Below, piece after piece: positions 45,645-59,300 of a stretch of 64,000 bases of DNA. The first letter of the stretch is position 1, and each line of letters begins with the position of its first letter. Position numbers and translations under genes: made by a program. The stretch covers positions 98,987-162,986 of the forward strand of contig NW_006763156.1 of the NCBI RefSeq assembly GCF_000264905.1, given 5' to 3'. The notes under the pieces were generated by a model that did not search any database, was not told where the DNA came from, and worked only from the letters and a program-made list of their open reading frames with translations. This DNA comes from Stereum hirsutum FP-91666 SS1. Taxonomy: Eukaryota > Basidiomycota > Agaricomycetes > Russulales > Stereaceae.

Positions 45645-47974
45645 AGTTTTTGGTGAGTGAGAGGATAAAAAGTGATGGAGATGGATGGTTGCGGAAGTGA
45701 AGACAATTTATGGTGATGCGCCCATGCGTTGTCCGTGGCGGCGCCGACGCCCGCTGATTAGATTAGATTGAGGTTCCCCGAGTCGCCCCGCGTCGCCACA
45801 TCTCGCCACATCTCGCCTCTTCTTCTGGCCGTCGTCATTGCACAATGCATAAGCCTCCCTAGCTCGAGGACGGCCTCGACGTTGAGGAAATAGGTATGCG
45901 GGGCTCCACACTCAAAGTGCGGTTGGCCGCTTTTTGAGCAGCATCTGCATAACCAGGACTTGTCGGCACGACACGTCCACACGCCCTATGACTCCAGGAC
46001 ACATCGACGACTTCATCCTGGCCAGCGATGCTCTCCTGTGGATGTTTTGCTGTGGACTACTTTCTTTACCTTCCGAGGTCCTGGAGAGTGTCATAGTGCT
46101 GGTACATCTAAGACCTGGAGGGGCTTCACCAAGGCGGAATCGACCACGCGCCGATGGATATATAATACGCAAATCAGGGTTCAACGTCATCTCTACCGTC
46201 GACGGACACGCCATCCTCCACGTCGATACTAATCAAGGTACGAGGAGACATACGAGCACCGGATATCGGAGGGTACGGGGAGTAGCTCAAAGAGGGGATT
46301 GAGCGTGCCATGGGAAATAGTCGTCGATGTCTGAGGTGAGTTCCCACTTTCCCGCAGCCTCGGTATAACTGGGACGGCATGGGTACCGCATCGGTCATAT
46401 TTTGCACTGTGTCTGGTGCTCATACTCCATCCTCGATATTTGGCTACGATTTAAGGAGGCAACCTCGAGGGGTAAACGTACCCAATCATCTTCACTTCTT
46501 ACTTTCGGCTAAGCAGCTATCTTGCAGCGTCAACTTCGCCACCACATCATCGTGGGCTATCCGATAGGGCCCCGCGATGAATGGAATGGGCCTATCCGCC
46601 CATTGCGTAGATGGATATGTCAATGACCTGTGTGCATACTTTGGTGCTCTTTGCTGGTACGAACAGACTTCTGCTCGGATTGTATCGTTCGGGACTCTTG
46701 CACTGATTTCTTGCACAAACGAGCCTGAGACAAACGTTGTGATGCCTCGCGTTCTTCATGTGCTAATGTCTGCTATGGAGGTTATATCGAGCATGTTGGG
46801 TTCGCGAGAATCCTGGCACACTGCTGCCACCTTGTATTTGACATGGACAGTCGCTCATGATGTCTCTTGGTGGTGCTCAACCGCTGGCGGGCAAACGCTC
46901 TTAGTTATATACCCCAGCATGTCAATGTGACGGCTGCACTTAGACTAACACAGGGTACTTATATTGATCCGCGGGCGGATCAGACTATGGACGGTTCTCT
47001 ACATGCTATGCTATAGACATGAACTTACCCACAGATCTCCACTGCACCCTATTCACGTCGCGTTCTGTGACCGACGGCAATGATGATCCCCAACTACGAC
47101 CCTTTTATCACATTCCATCGAGTGGAGAACAATGTAACGGTGAACTTCCCCACAGCGCAGCTGTTCACGTCAGCCCATTCTTGAGCATGAGAACAGGGAT
47201 AAATTCGTTATCGCTTGGCTTCTACAAATCGACTTCGATAGTTCCTCTGTACGGACACCAGATAAAGAGTCTAACAGCGGAGGTGATGTAGCACCAGAGG
47301 GGCTGCCATGTATGAGAGTTCAAAATAAGGACCATCGACCCGAAAGACGTCTAGCCTTTCAGGCGAACACTTTGAATCACGACGGAATCTGCTGTATTCG
47401 CTCTGCGTCGGCCCACCAAATATCTTTACCTTCGATGCATTCCTGTGGCTGACACGGAGCCAGAAGAAGACGAGGTAGACACGGGGATTGTGACTAGTTG
47501 TAACCACAGCGATGCAGAGCAGTACAGAGCAGACAGACCTTTATCCGTCCCTGTCGTCGGATCCGTCGACTGACGTAAATCATGCTGCCCTGTTCAAGTA
47601 CTATCATTCGGCTTATGATGCACGTACGCGTATATACTAATGCACGAACCGAGTTACACTCCCAACTGTCGCCATTCTTGGGATGAGATGCTCCAGACAA
47701 GCGTCTCATTGCATGGATTCCAAGCATATTCACTCTCGACAGTGATGCACGTACTCGGAATGTTTTGCCAAGCAAACATACCCAACGTACATTTCCTGCC
47801 TTCAATGGCTCTGTGCATGTATGAAGCCATACATTGAGCAATCATGACTATCGTTTTTCGGCCCCTTACTCGCTGATACTTGTATAAATAACACGATCCA
47901 TCGCTCTCTGCTTGCCTCGTCCTTTTTCGTCTCTACAAGCACCATCTCCACTTCAGTGAATCATATTCCACAGC
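45645..47974. other. Long stretch with an unresolved possible gene
   Basis: About 2.3 kb. On the plus strand there are coding-like pieces: one from the ATG at 45988 containing an F-box-like LPSEVLESVIVLVHL, and others near 46360-46550 and 46577-46930. I could not join them with convincing splice sites or recognise a family. They may be remnants of an F-box gene. The left end is the promoter of the mutase gene. Confidence 0.3.
47881..47892 (+). promoter_or_regulatory. TATA box of the lectin-like gene
   Basis: TGTATAAATAAC about 85 bases before the ATG at 47975. Confidence 0.55.
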
Positions 47975-49460
47975 ATGTCGACTCAACAGGCCGCATCCTT
48001 GACGATACGTCCCCTGATTCCCGATGGTGTATACACCATCCGTCAAGATGGGAACCTCCTCACGTCGGACCCTGATGGTTGTTACGTTTCCACCCAGACT
48101 GAACAAACTTCTGGTTCTGCCCAGAAGGTTCGTCTCATCCTACTTCAAACAATCTGAGCCATACCATAAATCGATTATACAATTTTCTACGCTGCGATTT
48201 AGTGGAACATCAAGTATAATACGGCCAGCCGTACCTACACCATCACCAACGTTCAATACAAGACTTCGGTCAACCGCAAGGACGGGCAGAAGGACAGTGT
48301 CTTCGCGAAGGATGCGGAGACTAAGTGGCAGGTCGTATCGGATCATGATGGGCAGAACGATAAGTTCATGTGAGTTTCATGTCGCGTCCTTAGAGGGGAC
48401 ATTGAGAGAGTACTGCATATACTGACTGTCATTGCCTCCCTATCTGCTTTGGGACAGGATTGGCCTTTGGGATGCGGATATACCTGAGTGGCTGGACAAT
48501 GAGAACAGTTCGGTACGCGCTCTTCGTGTTTACCTCGCACCTCGACTTGCATGAGGTCTACTTATATTCACCCATGTCTTCGTCGACTTAGGTTACTCTC
48601 CGCAGCCGTGACCCGGTATTTACTCTCTTTTGCCACAATCTCCCCACCTCCATCACACTGAGCTACCAATTCCCTACCCATCCAGGCCACCCGTCGCGAC
48701 AAACAGCGCTGGACCCTCGATCTCAAAGAACTTTCCGCTACTCAGCCTTCTGTCGATCCCAAGCCTACAAGTGACTCTGTCCACGATTCATTCAGTCGCC
48801 TGAAGAGCGGGGGTTATTATTCGCTTATAAACGTGCAGACGGGGGATGATCTTATTGTTTGGACGAAGGATCCTAAGGTGTCGATGTGGACGAATCCGGA
48901 TAGGAGCAAGCCGAGTGCTCAGGTTAGTAGAGCCCCGTGCTACTGGCTTTCATATTGCATCGATATCTTTACTGACTTCCGGATTAACGTTGCTTGCTAC
49001 ATATGTGCAGTGGAAATTGAACTTCAGTTCCGGTGGAAACGTCCAAATCACGAGTTCCCAAAACTCGCGTACCCCGCGCTTCCTGTCCTCATCGGGCCTC
49101 AGCACGACGGCCACTGAATGTCAATTGAAGTCGTGCGACGGACAGGATGAGACGTTCATGTAATTATTCTTCTTTGCTTTCGAGAGTGTTGCTAGCTAGC
49201 TGACGGCGGTCGATGATAGTATCACTGTGAGTAAGGAGAGTAAGATTGTTTTGGCCGACCGTGGGCCGAGGGGAAGCAACGATAGATACGTGAGTCGATA
49301 TGATATTGCCCTTGGTGTTGCTTGCGGCTGACCACTCCCGTCGTTCTATACCAACACTCAATCTGGACTTATTATTGTTCCATCTTTAAAGGCATATGGC
49401 GAACAGGAAGGACAACCCGCTACCGACGCTCAGAAATGGCGTATCCAGTCCATTTCTTGA
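47975..49460 (+). CDS. Two-domain beta-trefoil (ricin-B-like) lectin-type protein
   Basis: About eight exons. The first domain starts DGVYTIRQDGNLLTSD; across the first intron comes WNIKYNTASRTYTITNV, then TKWQVVSDHDGQNDKFM, IGLWDADIPEWL, VTLRSRDP and QRWTLDL. The second domain starts GGYYSLINVQTGDDLIVWT, then QWKLNFSSGGNVQI, and ends ITVSKESKIVLADR and AQKWRIQSIS at the stop 49458-49460. The recurring GxYxI(x)n(x)n...W...Y.I pattern is that of beta-trefoil carbohydrate-binding folds. No signal peptide is present, as in cytosolic fruiting-body lectins of mushrooms, which are often implicated in defence against grazers. QxW motifs are only partly kept, so sugar binding is not certain. A TATA box lies about 85 bases upstream. 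Confidence 0.72.
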
Positions 49461-50099
49461 TCGGCTCAGCGCGAGAAATGGACATCGTGTTTCGCGTCTT
49501 GCAGAACGAAGATCCAATGATCCCTGGCATCGAGTGTACTTTGCACTCCGTCTCTCACTTGTGTATAAATGTACGAAATGGAACCGTGCACCTGTCTGTG
49601 TTATGTTTGTGTCGAATTTCAAGGTTTTATCTCTGATGTCACGTTTTGCTTTGACTGTAATGATATGTTTACGATAATGAATAGTGATTTCGTGACGCCC
49701 ATTGGCCTCGACATGGACCTGTCCAACAGGCTTCAAAGTCAAGGATGAACGCCACCCGGTCTTGTGGCTGCTCCTGCCCTTTTTCCCAATTCTCGTGCGT
49801 CCTCAGCTCTCATCATCGTCTCATTACGTTTTCAATTTTGTTTCTGTTCTCCAGATCGCAACTCCGTAAAGTTTCCGCCCATCCCTTTTCACCAGACTTC
49901 TCGGCCCGTATATCCTCGTCCGGCTGTTCCACTCAGTCTGTCACGCATCATATGTATCCCATCCCTCTTTCGTTTTTGGATATTATGTCTTCACTTGCGG
50001 ATCGCGCTTTTCCTCGCCGCTTGGTGCAATATCATCTGACGCTGGACTAATTTATGAGTAGAGAGAAATGGATCATCTCCATTTCAGCCAAGGACACAA
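49461..50099. other. Intergenic, no supported gene
   Basis: Only overlapping short frames in pyrimidine-rich sequence. Confidence 0.4.
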
Positions 50100-50416
50100 T
50101 CTCGGTCTCGGTCGCCCACTCCGTATATACCAGCGGTCTGAATTATCATTCCAATCATTTTTCATCTGGTGGCGGGCTTGCGTTGATTGGCACGTAGGCT
50201 TTGATTCTTGAGGATGACATTGTTGGCGCGGCCAACTTCTACCGAAAGTTAGGATGGGGTGAAAATTGGTACTTACATTACCCACTCTAGTTCGCCGAAA
50301 ACGTGAATTCCTTCGGGATGCTTGACTGCGGTATCCTGGTGTTCATCCCTGTTCGGATCGAGTTCCCGGAGCAGAATGGGAGTAGTCCTCGTTGTGCTGC
50401 ATTTCTCTACTGTCAT
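50100..50416 (-). CDS. Possible small two-exon gene of unknown function
   Basis: From the ATG at 50416 (minus) a frame reads MTVEKCSTTRTTPILLREL to EGIHVFGELEW, then meets two overlapping donors (gtaatg and gtaagt) and a good branch/acceptor (ctaac...cggtag). The downstream exon is open in more than one frame, giving proteins of about 75-120 residues. The acidic-basic composition is protein-like, but no domain is recognised. It may be a real small gene missed for its size, or chance. Confidence 0.3.
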
Positions 50417-50530
50417 CTGGCATCGTCTTGGGGTTTGGGATAAACCTGATGCTTGAACTCCGCATCTCAGTCAAGTGAAGGGAATCACACGTTTACCATG
50501 AGTTGGTACCGAGAGCGCTCAGGCTGGCGT

Positions 50531-50536
50531 ATATAA
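50531..50536 (+). promoter_or_regulatory. TATA box of the small secreted protein gene
   Basis: ATATAA within GTATATAACG, about 80 bases before the ATG at 50616. Confidence 0.45.
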
Positions 50537-50615
50537 CGTCGATGCTCCAGCATTTATGGCCTTCACTTACCACCGTGCTAGTTTCAAACTTGCTTGTTCA
50601 TCTCTACTACACACT

Positions 50616-51009
50616 ATGCAGAAAGCCTTTACCTTCTCGTTCCTCGCATCGATTGTCTTGCTCGCCTTGAATGGCAACTATGTGATGGCTCAGACCACTC
50701 CCGGTACGTCAAAGTGTTCTCTGTTCGATGCACGGACGAGGTTGCATTCATACACCTTGTCACCAGCCGAAGCTTGCATCGGCCTCAGTGAAGGGGACGT
50801 CTGTTCTTATTTCGTTTGCCCCACTGTGCCTATCAAAGGAGGCGGTCACGGTCCTGTGTGTCTTAGGAAGGAAGGAAGTGAGTACATGATCGCTCTCTTT
50901 CAATAATTGAGACTGACTGACGTGACCGCTGACATCGTGTGGCATAGCTTGTGAGCGCGTTTATGATGCGGATGTTGAATATGTTTGTGTTGCATCTGAG
51001 GGAGCGTAG
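50616..51009 (+). CDS. Small secreted six-cysteine protein
   Basis: Three exons. The signal peptide MQKAFTFSFLASIVLLALNG (then NYVMAQ) is followed, after the first intron, by EACIGLSEGDVCSYFVCP and GHGPVCLRKEG, and in the last exon by CERVYDADVEYVCVASEGA and a stop at 51007-51009. The mature part is about 60 residues with six cysteines, suggesting three disulfides. No known family; small secreted proteins of this kind are often effector-like or wall-associated in fungi. A TATA box lies about 80 bases upstream. Confidence 0.7.
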
Positions 51010-51390
51010 TAGTGCGCTCGTGTCCGAGTTGAAGGGGGCACGGTGGATGGGTCGGGCGGTGACTTAGGACAAGGCGGGCTATAGTCGACCGCTGTTCAAC
51101 TTTCTATTACAATATGTCGTGAATCTTACCTGACTCTCTGAAATCTGAGCCGGGTTCCTTTCGGCGTAATCACACGGTAAGGTGCCTCGGGATCAAGCAA
51201 TATACATACACATTGAATGCTGCATGATGTCTTGTGTTCGAAACTTGACGCCGATCCACGACGTACGTCGGCTTTCTTCACCATACCAGCCCTCGTGAGG
51301 ATAACATGCCACTGCAATACGTCCAATTTATTGCATAGCATTACTGACTGTCTCGTCAATTCGCACACCGAGCCCATCCTAGTGTCCGTT
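51010..51390. other. Intergenic, convergent gene ends
   Basis: Between the 3' ends of the small secreted protein gene (+) and the P450 gene (-). No gene seen. Confidence 0.4.
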
Positions 51391-53841
51391 TCACTTATCG
51401 CTTCCCAGGGACCTAATCAGTGCTGCCGCCCTATTGTCCCGGACTCTTGCTTCGCATTTGAAAGGTTTTGGGTGGCTGTATACAGTCGAATAAGATCAGT
51501 ATTATGGTGTCTTACGCCAAAGAGGTCATAAAGAGAACCATACCATATCGTACTTTCCTCCATTTCTACTGCGACATCAATCTCATCTCCGTTCTCGTCT
51601 TTAGCCTTCACGATATCGAACACTGAGAGCATGGAAACGACTGCGAGCCATATGGTTGAGTTGGCAAGGTGGCGCCCGGGGCAAGATCTTTGGAGAGAAA
51701 GCTTGTCAGTGGGGAAGTAGAGATAGACAGCACCGGGATGGCATAATAGCTTACCTACGTCCGAACCCAAATGCAGGGAGCACGATGTCGTCGTTCAATC
51801 TCCCGTCCTCGGTGATGAACCTTTCGGGTCTGAACTCCTCTGGATTGGGATATCGAACCGGATCGTGGAGAATTGCCCTATGGCGACAAGCTATTAAGAT
51901 ATTGTCACAGAAATATCAAGTCACAACTCGGGACAGCTTACCATGCATTGCCGACGATGATTGCCCCTACGAAGATAAGATGCAGGCAACGAGTATAAGT
52001 AATGAACGCGATGATGGAAAGGGTAGAAAATAAATTGTGCCTTTGGGTATGAACATCCCCTCGTAAACATCGTCTTTGAATGCCGCATGCGGGACTCCTA
52101 AAGGTAGAACAACTATCCATCTCAAGAGCTCCCTACATACCGCCTCCACATAGACAAGTTTTGCGTTATCACTTCTGTCATCGCCAATGGTTTCATCCTT
52201 ATTGTGTTGATTTGCAAGGCTGTAAACACGATCTCCAGGACTGGCGCGATCTCCAAAGTCGGGAAGTCGCTCACGGCCGACAACCGCGTCGATCTCCACT
52301 TTCGCACGAGCTTGGACGTCAGGATGCAGCAAGAGCGTGAGGATTGCGACAGAGATAGATGCTTCACTCTGGAGTAACCATTCAAAAGTGCGAACACCAA
52401 CCTTTTAGAAACGCTGTCTAACCAATAGATACGGTGTGTTGATGCTTGAGCTCACCGTGTCTGCTGCCGCTACAGCATCGGACGTCCCGATACGCATCGG
52501 CACACGCGTAAATATTAGTACATAATAATCAATGTTGTGTTAGTACATACCTAAATGAATCGTGGTCATAACCTCTTTAATTCTCTGTTCGTCTAAATAA
52601 ATAGAACTTCGCTCGTCGCGCTCTTCTTCCTCTTTCGCATTGATACGGCGAATGAAGTCTGCTGCGAGGGAGGTGTTGGATACTCCTGCTTCCTGAGAAC
52701 CCGTGTGTGAGGTAGTGTCTCAGTGACACATTCTCTGGTAGAGACGGTCAAAAGTACTAACCATGTCTCGCTTCACGTCATCGTACAAGTCGTTGATGAG
52801 TTCGTGGCACATCTTCCTGCTCTTCTCAGCAAACGTCTTGAAGCCACGTATTCCGGGCAGCCATTTCGGAAAGTGTTTCACTTGATGTATAATCATGGTG
52901 TAAGGACAACCGGGGGTGAGATAGTCATAGGAGATATCGAAGTGGTGATGAAGAGACTCACAGAATGGAAACATAGTGACCATGATCGCACCGGGAAACA
53001 CGACGGACCCTCCCATGGCTGCGACCTCTTCCCCAATTTTGAAATGATGATCGGTCTTACCATCCATGTCTCGCCCATATACTATCTTTATCGGGAGGGT
53101 GCCAGCATATCTAACATGGCCGGAGTATATCATCAGTCTGCGTTAGCAACATTCGTACACAGTAGATTGAAATAGAGCGTCACTCACCTTTTGACCTCAT
53201 CAACTACACTACCCGGACGATCCAATACTACCTTCAGCATGGCAGTGACACTCGAACGTAGAACGGGGTGATAAAGTGGAACGATTTTGGGACGGAACGG
53301 TTGGATGACCATGCTCCTGTTGATACGCCACTCCTTTGAGTAACGCATCGCAGGGACAGCAAAGTTTTGCCCCATCCTATCCAAGATTTCAAGGAAGATC
53401 AACGTGAGATCCTAGAACGTGTCCAAGGGAGAAAACTTCGAGACGCACAGTGTGATCATTTCAATCTGTGGTCTATCAGAGTATATGCCAGACCTTTTTT
53501 CGAAGATATCTTTGGTTGCTTCGAGAGAATTGAGAACGACAGTGCAAAATCCCGGAACCTGGAAAGAGACGACAGCGTCTACGCATACAAAAGTGTCACT
53601 TGAGAGGCTTTTCTGAGAGATAGCGCATAGGCATACTGTCGTATTGTTTGGCCCAGCTCGCAAAAACCCTGTAACGTTGCGTATTGGGTATATCGAGCAC
53701 ATTTCCAATTACAAGGCGGCCAGGAGGTCCAGGAGGGTAGGGGAGGGATTGTAGGGTCCTTAGATGACGATAGATTTGTATGAGAGGCAGAGCAAGAGCG
53801 AGTAACACGGAGGACACCAAAGCGCTCATCGGGTCCAACAT
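51391..53841 (-). CDS. Cytochrome P450 monooxygenase
   Basis: Minus strand, about a dozen exons. An N-terminal membrane anchor (MSALVSSVLLALALPLI) is followed by the proline hinge LPYPPGPPG. Then come the C-helix region with EWRINRSMVIQPF, the I-helix AAADTV (the usual GxDT with Ala for Gly), the K-helix ELLRW (ExxR), the meander FRPERF, and the heme loop FGFGRRSCPGRHLAN rebuilt across an intron, so the Cys ligand and FxxGxRxCxG are intact. The C-terminal exon, after an intron following ESTI, reads HPKPFKCEARVRDNRAAALI and stops at 51391; the longer open frame without this intron is the wrong reading. It should be ER-anchored and use a separate P450 reductase. Substrate is unknown; it resembles the multicopy P450s of mushrooms. 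No biosynthetic neighbours are seen. Confidence 0.9.
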
Positions 53842-56315
53842 GGTTAGAACAGCCCTACCGACGAAAATGAGAGCATGTAGGGGAATCAGAAGAGCCTATG
53901 AGAGTAGTGGGAATGGATAGGGGCATTTGCAGACCGCAGGCCATGTTTTTAAACGAACGTCTCACTGGGCGCAATGATCATGGCACGAGTCGTCCATGTC
54001 ACGACCCGAGTTGTCTACAAATGGGTGGTCAATATCGCCCGGTACGGTAGAGGTATCACTTGGAAAAGAAAAGGGTGGCCAATTTACCTCATCCGTGTCC
54101 TAAGACTAGAGTTTCAAGTACACCATTTGGCTTTCTCGGTCCCCGTCACTGACGCGTTCCCCGCGTCCTGAATTCGGTCTTTGGCGCCCTGCGGATGTCA
54201 AATGAATCTCACCAATTTATCATGCATTCCTTCATGCCACCAGAAGTCTAAGTCTGTAGCATTGATCGGTTTAGGTCACTAGCCCTGGATGAATGGAAGC
54301 AGTGAGCACATATATGTCCCGCGTTTAGCATGCTAATTAGACAATGTTGGAGGAAATGACGAACTTGGCACTGTTAAAGACCTCAAAATGATTCCCTGAG
54401 GAGCTATATAGACTGTCGTCCTCCAAATGCAACTTAAGCTCCATACTCCACTCAGGCCTTGCGCTACACCTTGCCGTAGGAGCAAAAATACCAAGCAAAC
54501 ACCGAGGGAACACTTATAAGTACTTCAAGGAAAATGTCTCAAGGTAAGAGGCCTTGTTCCTACCGTCACGATTCAAGAATTTATCCATACTAGATCGAGA
54601 AGTACAGTTTTCAAGGAGAGGTGAATCGCTCGACATCGAACAAAAGATGTTTCTGTTGAAGGGACGTTGAAGAAAGAGCAAGAAAGAGAGGCCTCTCAGA
54701 GGCCTCCCAGCGGCTTCCCCGGGCCGGACCGAGAGACGCCGCCATGTGGCCTCGCCACCCTCCCTTCCTTCCTTTCTGTCTACTCCTGCTCATTCTATCA
54801 CTCTCGCCCACGATACCTCTCAAGAGTTATATCAGGCTTTACCATATGCACGGACAAATTGTGCTCTCTCATCTTTAATATGCATTGCTATTCAGGCCAG
54901 AGATATATAGGACGTCATCCACCGGAAAGGACGCGACTTTTTTTCTCTTGGCCATGGTTATTGACGCGTAGCTTGAACGCAGCTCGTTGAACCCCATGAA
55001 GCATATAATGCATCCAAACAGGTACGTATACGGCAATATCAATCTATTCATTCATCTTTATGAACGTTTGAATTAGGAACGAGCCTGTATACTCGGACGA
55101 TATACCAGCGGTCGCCCAAGCTCCTTGGAACAAGGCTTGCATGGCACTGTACGCCCATGTATCTATGAAAATCATATAGCTACCAACGAACCTGCCCCAC
55201 TCACTCACGCGCAGTACAATGCCTCCGAATCTACTATGACCCCCATCTCCCTTATGATCGAAATCTCCAACGCGCCCTCCTCCGCATCATCTTCCTACTC
55301 CTAAGTAGGCTCACCCTCCCTGTGATGCACGACGAAGACGAAACGTGGTTTTATGTGGCCCAAGGTCGGGAGGCATTGCGATGCGAACGTGAAGTTTTGG
55401 GGTAAGAAGACGGTATTGATGATGTGCAGGGGACGGTTGGGACTAGGCTATGGGCCGGGAAAGGTGCGTTCTTCTTCTGACCTCTTGCCTGTGGTTGATG
55501 TTTATTTTTATGTGGAATGCAAACAGGGGTCACCTTTGGCCATATGCATGTGACCGTTACCAGTGGATTATGGTGCATAGGCCTATTTTGGAGTGATCAC
55601 TCCATCGAGAAGTATATGTGAGTGTTTTTTTCCCTCTTCGACATCTTGCCCCTCATCCTCCGATATCAGAAGTGAAGTGGTCAGCAAAATGTATATGTGG
55701 ATATAAGAATCATTCCAAGTGCGTTGTCTTTCCATCTAAACGTCTCTTCACAGACGTCGTGTCAACAGAAGTTGTGCGCCACCGCCACCATGATGCCTCA
55801 TCCTAATCATTTCCACAAGTTCAAACATCGTTCTCTGCTTCCAGTGCTCCTTATAGCATCGTCGGGAACCATTTCAGCCTTTTCGGTTTTTATGCGTGCA
55901 GTATTTGGTCCTATATATGGGCTAATCTAAAACGTACTAGATGATGCGCATACATCGGCCTTACCCCAGTGAAGGCAATTAGGACTACACGATAGCAATG
56001 TCTCGCCGCATTTACGCTCTCGTTCTCACTCTTACCTTCTTCATGCTCCAAAATCTGATGCACCCATACCTATCATAGCGTCAATGGACCAGCTGGACGT
56101 GCCGTAAATCGCTAACGTCGGTGCCGAAGAGCTCTGGGCACATGTCCTGGGGCTTTATATACTGATGATGGCGAAGAGGCGCTTTTACAGTCTCCCCTTC
56201 CGTACCCCAACAGGCCCTCGATAGCTCTCGAAGTACGCCTTGGCGAGATAGTCGATTGGTTTTGGGTACTTACTCGGCCAGGCTAAGAAGATCACTACCA
56301 CACCGAATTGCAACA
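53842..56315. other. Gene-poor stretch with one exon-like remnant
   Basis: About 2.5 kb. A plus-strand frame around 55210-55400 reads CLRIYYDPHLPYDR then LTLPVMHDEDETWF and ends at a plausible donor, but no partner exons or family were found; it may be a gene remnant. The rest shows nothing supported. Confidence 0.35.
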
Positions 56316-59300
56316 ATGGACGACGTAGAAGCAGCACTTGAAGGTGGGTCTATTCGTCATACCTGTCTTTCATGATTCTGCTAATGAACGCCTTGGTCTG
56401 CATAGCGCACCAGACAGCAGCAGACATTGGCGAGGAAGACTCTGACGCCACAATCAGCGCGATCCAAAAAATCATCGCGTCTTGTGCCGACGATGACGAG
56501 GCCCTCCCTGTCCATCTTTCTATGTACATTGAGCGAGCTGCTCTATTATAACCGGTACAGCACTGACGGATCCGTCCACGACCTTCACGAGGCTTATCAA
56601 TCTGACTCAAGAGCACTTCAGCTAACCGTTCCTAGTGATCCTGATCGTCCTGAGCGCTTATGCGCTGTCGCCGTCGATTTAGAGGCTCTTAGCCGTCTCG
56701 AAGGCGATCCATCGCTCTTGAAACGCAGTATAACTCTGGCCATCGAAGCTGTTGAGGCAACACCATTGGACGAGGCCAATGCACAGAGTCGACGAGAGCG
56801 TCAGTATAATCTTTCAGTTTCTCTTCATGGACGATACATCCGTGATGGGGATATATCAGATCTCACCCGAGCAGCCGACGAGCTGGACAAAGTCATCCAG
56901 AATGCTGGAGGTACGGAAAGCGATCTTGACCCCGATGTCGTGCACGAGCTGGCTAATATACATTACGACATGTATGAGCACAGAGGAGGCCTTGCCGATC
57001 TAGAGAAGGCCGTCGATCTCTACCAAAATGCTCTCACTTCTGCTGAAGAGACCAATTCTGAATCTCAGGGAAGGAGAATATGCGCTGCTTTAGCACGCGC
57101 ACTGCATGCTCTGTATGCCGCAACGGGCGACGGAGAACATCTCGAGCTCTGTATCACTCATATGCGCAAAGCGCTCGAGCTCACCTCTGAGGACTCTATT
57201 CTATTCGCGGATTACCAAAGCTATCTAGGAGCCTTTCTAGGCCGACTCTACAGTGCTACTCGACGCGTCAAGTACCTCCGCGAAGCCATCGAACTGGAAC
57301 GTGGGTCCCTTCACGCCACAAGCGATGATCACCCACTTCTCGCCCTACGATATGCTAATCTTGGAGAGTCCTTGGGTGTTCTCTACGAGAGAAATTCACA
57401 GGAATCTGTGGGATCTGAAGTCATAGATATGCACCAGAAGGCATTCGAGATTAGTCCAACCCATCCATGGTGTTTCTGGTGGAAGACTAAGCTCTCGAGC
57501 ATCCTCATGCACCGCTTTTCGCAACAAGGCCACTTCTTCGACCTCGATGAAGCTATACGAATCTCCCGGGAGGCGACAGAGAGCGTCTCCCCTGACAATC
57601 CCTCCGTAACCATAGTTCATATGAGATACGCTATGGCTTTAGCGCTTCACGACGAACGGGAACCGCATTCTCGAGTGATTATTGAGCGATCATTCCGTAC
57701 AGGCTTGCGCGCACCTGGCACTCTGCCCAACGACAAAGTCGAATGCGCCCTGCAGTATGCAAACTACGCCGAGAAACGATTGAGTGCTGTCAAGGCTATT
57801 GAAGGTTCGTCTTTTTACTGATAGTTTTTCTTGCTCGTAGACTAACACACCTTATCTTCAGGATACGAGATCGCTTTAGATCATATCCCTCAAGTGCTCT
57901 GGCTAGGGATGGCCGTCTCCGACCGAAGAATTCGTATGCGAAATCTCAACCTCGTCTCCATTGCCTCTGACGCCGCTGCATGTTGTCTCGCAGCGGACCA
58001 ACCAGAGAAGGCCATAGAGCTACTTGAGCGTGGACGCTCACTTGCATGGTCACAGGCATCCTCACTTCTCACTGATGTCTCCGATCTGGATCGAGCATAT
58101 CCAGAAGAGGCATTGAAATTCAAGGAGCTTTCCGCTCAACTCACAGTGTGGAATCGCAGAGGCAGTGGCCACCGCCGCCATCACGACGACCAATCTGCTC
58201 CCGTGACCCCTTTGGACCAAGGTCATCGCTTGACCCTCGAATGGAACGCGCTCGTTGATCGTATTCGTGACCTTCCTGGGTTTCATCATTTTCTGAAACC
58301 TGCTACATACTCCAGGCTAGCTAAGTCTGCACATAACGGGTCCGTCGTCGTGCTTAATAGCGCAAGGAGACGCAACGACGCTATCATTTTACCGCCTCAC
58401 GGCGACATATTGGTTGTACCTCTTCCTAACGTCGCAATCCCTGAACTCAAGGCGTTTGCCCTGGATTCGTCTCGTGGACGTGGACGTTGTGTGCGTGGCG
58501 TTAAGCAAGCCGTTGAAGACGATGATACCTCCCCTTCAGAGGGTCCAAGCTATATTCATGTCCTTAGCTGGCTCTGGGACAATGTCGTCTCTCCCCTCAT
58601 TGAACCGCTCAAGAAGTTAAACGGATCCTCTCAGCGCATTTGGCTATGTGCCACAGGGTTGTTTACATTCCTTCCTGTACATGTTGCAGCGCCTTCGAGC
58701 CCAAATTCTGGTGAATTGCCCGGCATTCTCGATCATTTTGTCGTATCATATACGCCAACTATTACCGCACTCCTGCGTGTTCAAGAAAATGCTTTGAATA
58801 TCAAAGATGATGAATTCAAGGCTCTCATTGTCGGTCAACGTTACAGCACCTTCGAGGGCTTTGAAACTCTGGCTCAGACGACGGCTGCATTGCAAGCCGT
58901 TCTGCCTCACATCCCGGCACGGAATCTCCTTGTTCTCCAAGATCAGGAAGCGACAGTCGCACGAGTCGTGGAAGAGCTCGCCACTCGTTCATGGATTCAT
59001 TTCTGTTGCCACGGACATCAGGATGTTGAACCGTTGAGTAGTAGCTTGCATATGGCGGACGGAGGATTGAGCATGGCAGACTTCGCAGGGATGCGCATCC
59101 AGCGCGTGCAATTTGCCTTTTTGTCTGCGTGCGAGACGCGACAGGTGGTGCGTATTTAACTGCTGTTTTACAGTAATATGGAATTGACACGGGTTCGCGC
59201 TCGAACGTATTTCCTCACTTCATAGCCATGGATATGCCGGACGAAGCCATGCATTTGGCTGCGGGTCTCCAGTTTGCGGGCTTTCCGAGCATCATCTCGA

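Noticed and set aside
51391..51540. P450 C-terminus as the long open frame ending QESGTIGRQH
   Set aside because: A short intron gives the family-typical HPKPFKC ending; the longer frame reads through that intron.
2641..53841. A biosynthetic gene cluster linking the GMC oxidase and the P450
   Set aside because: They are about 46 kb apart with housekeeping and transposon sequence between and no core synthase gene in the window.
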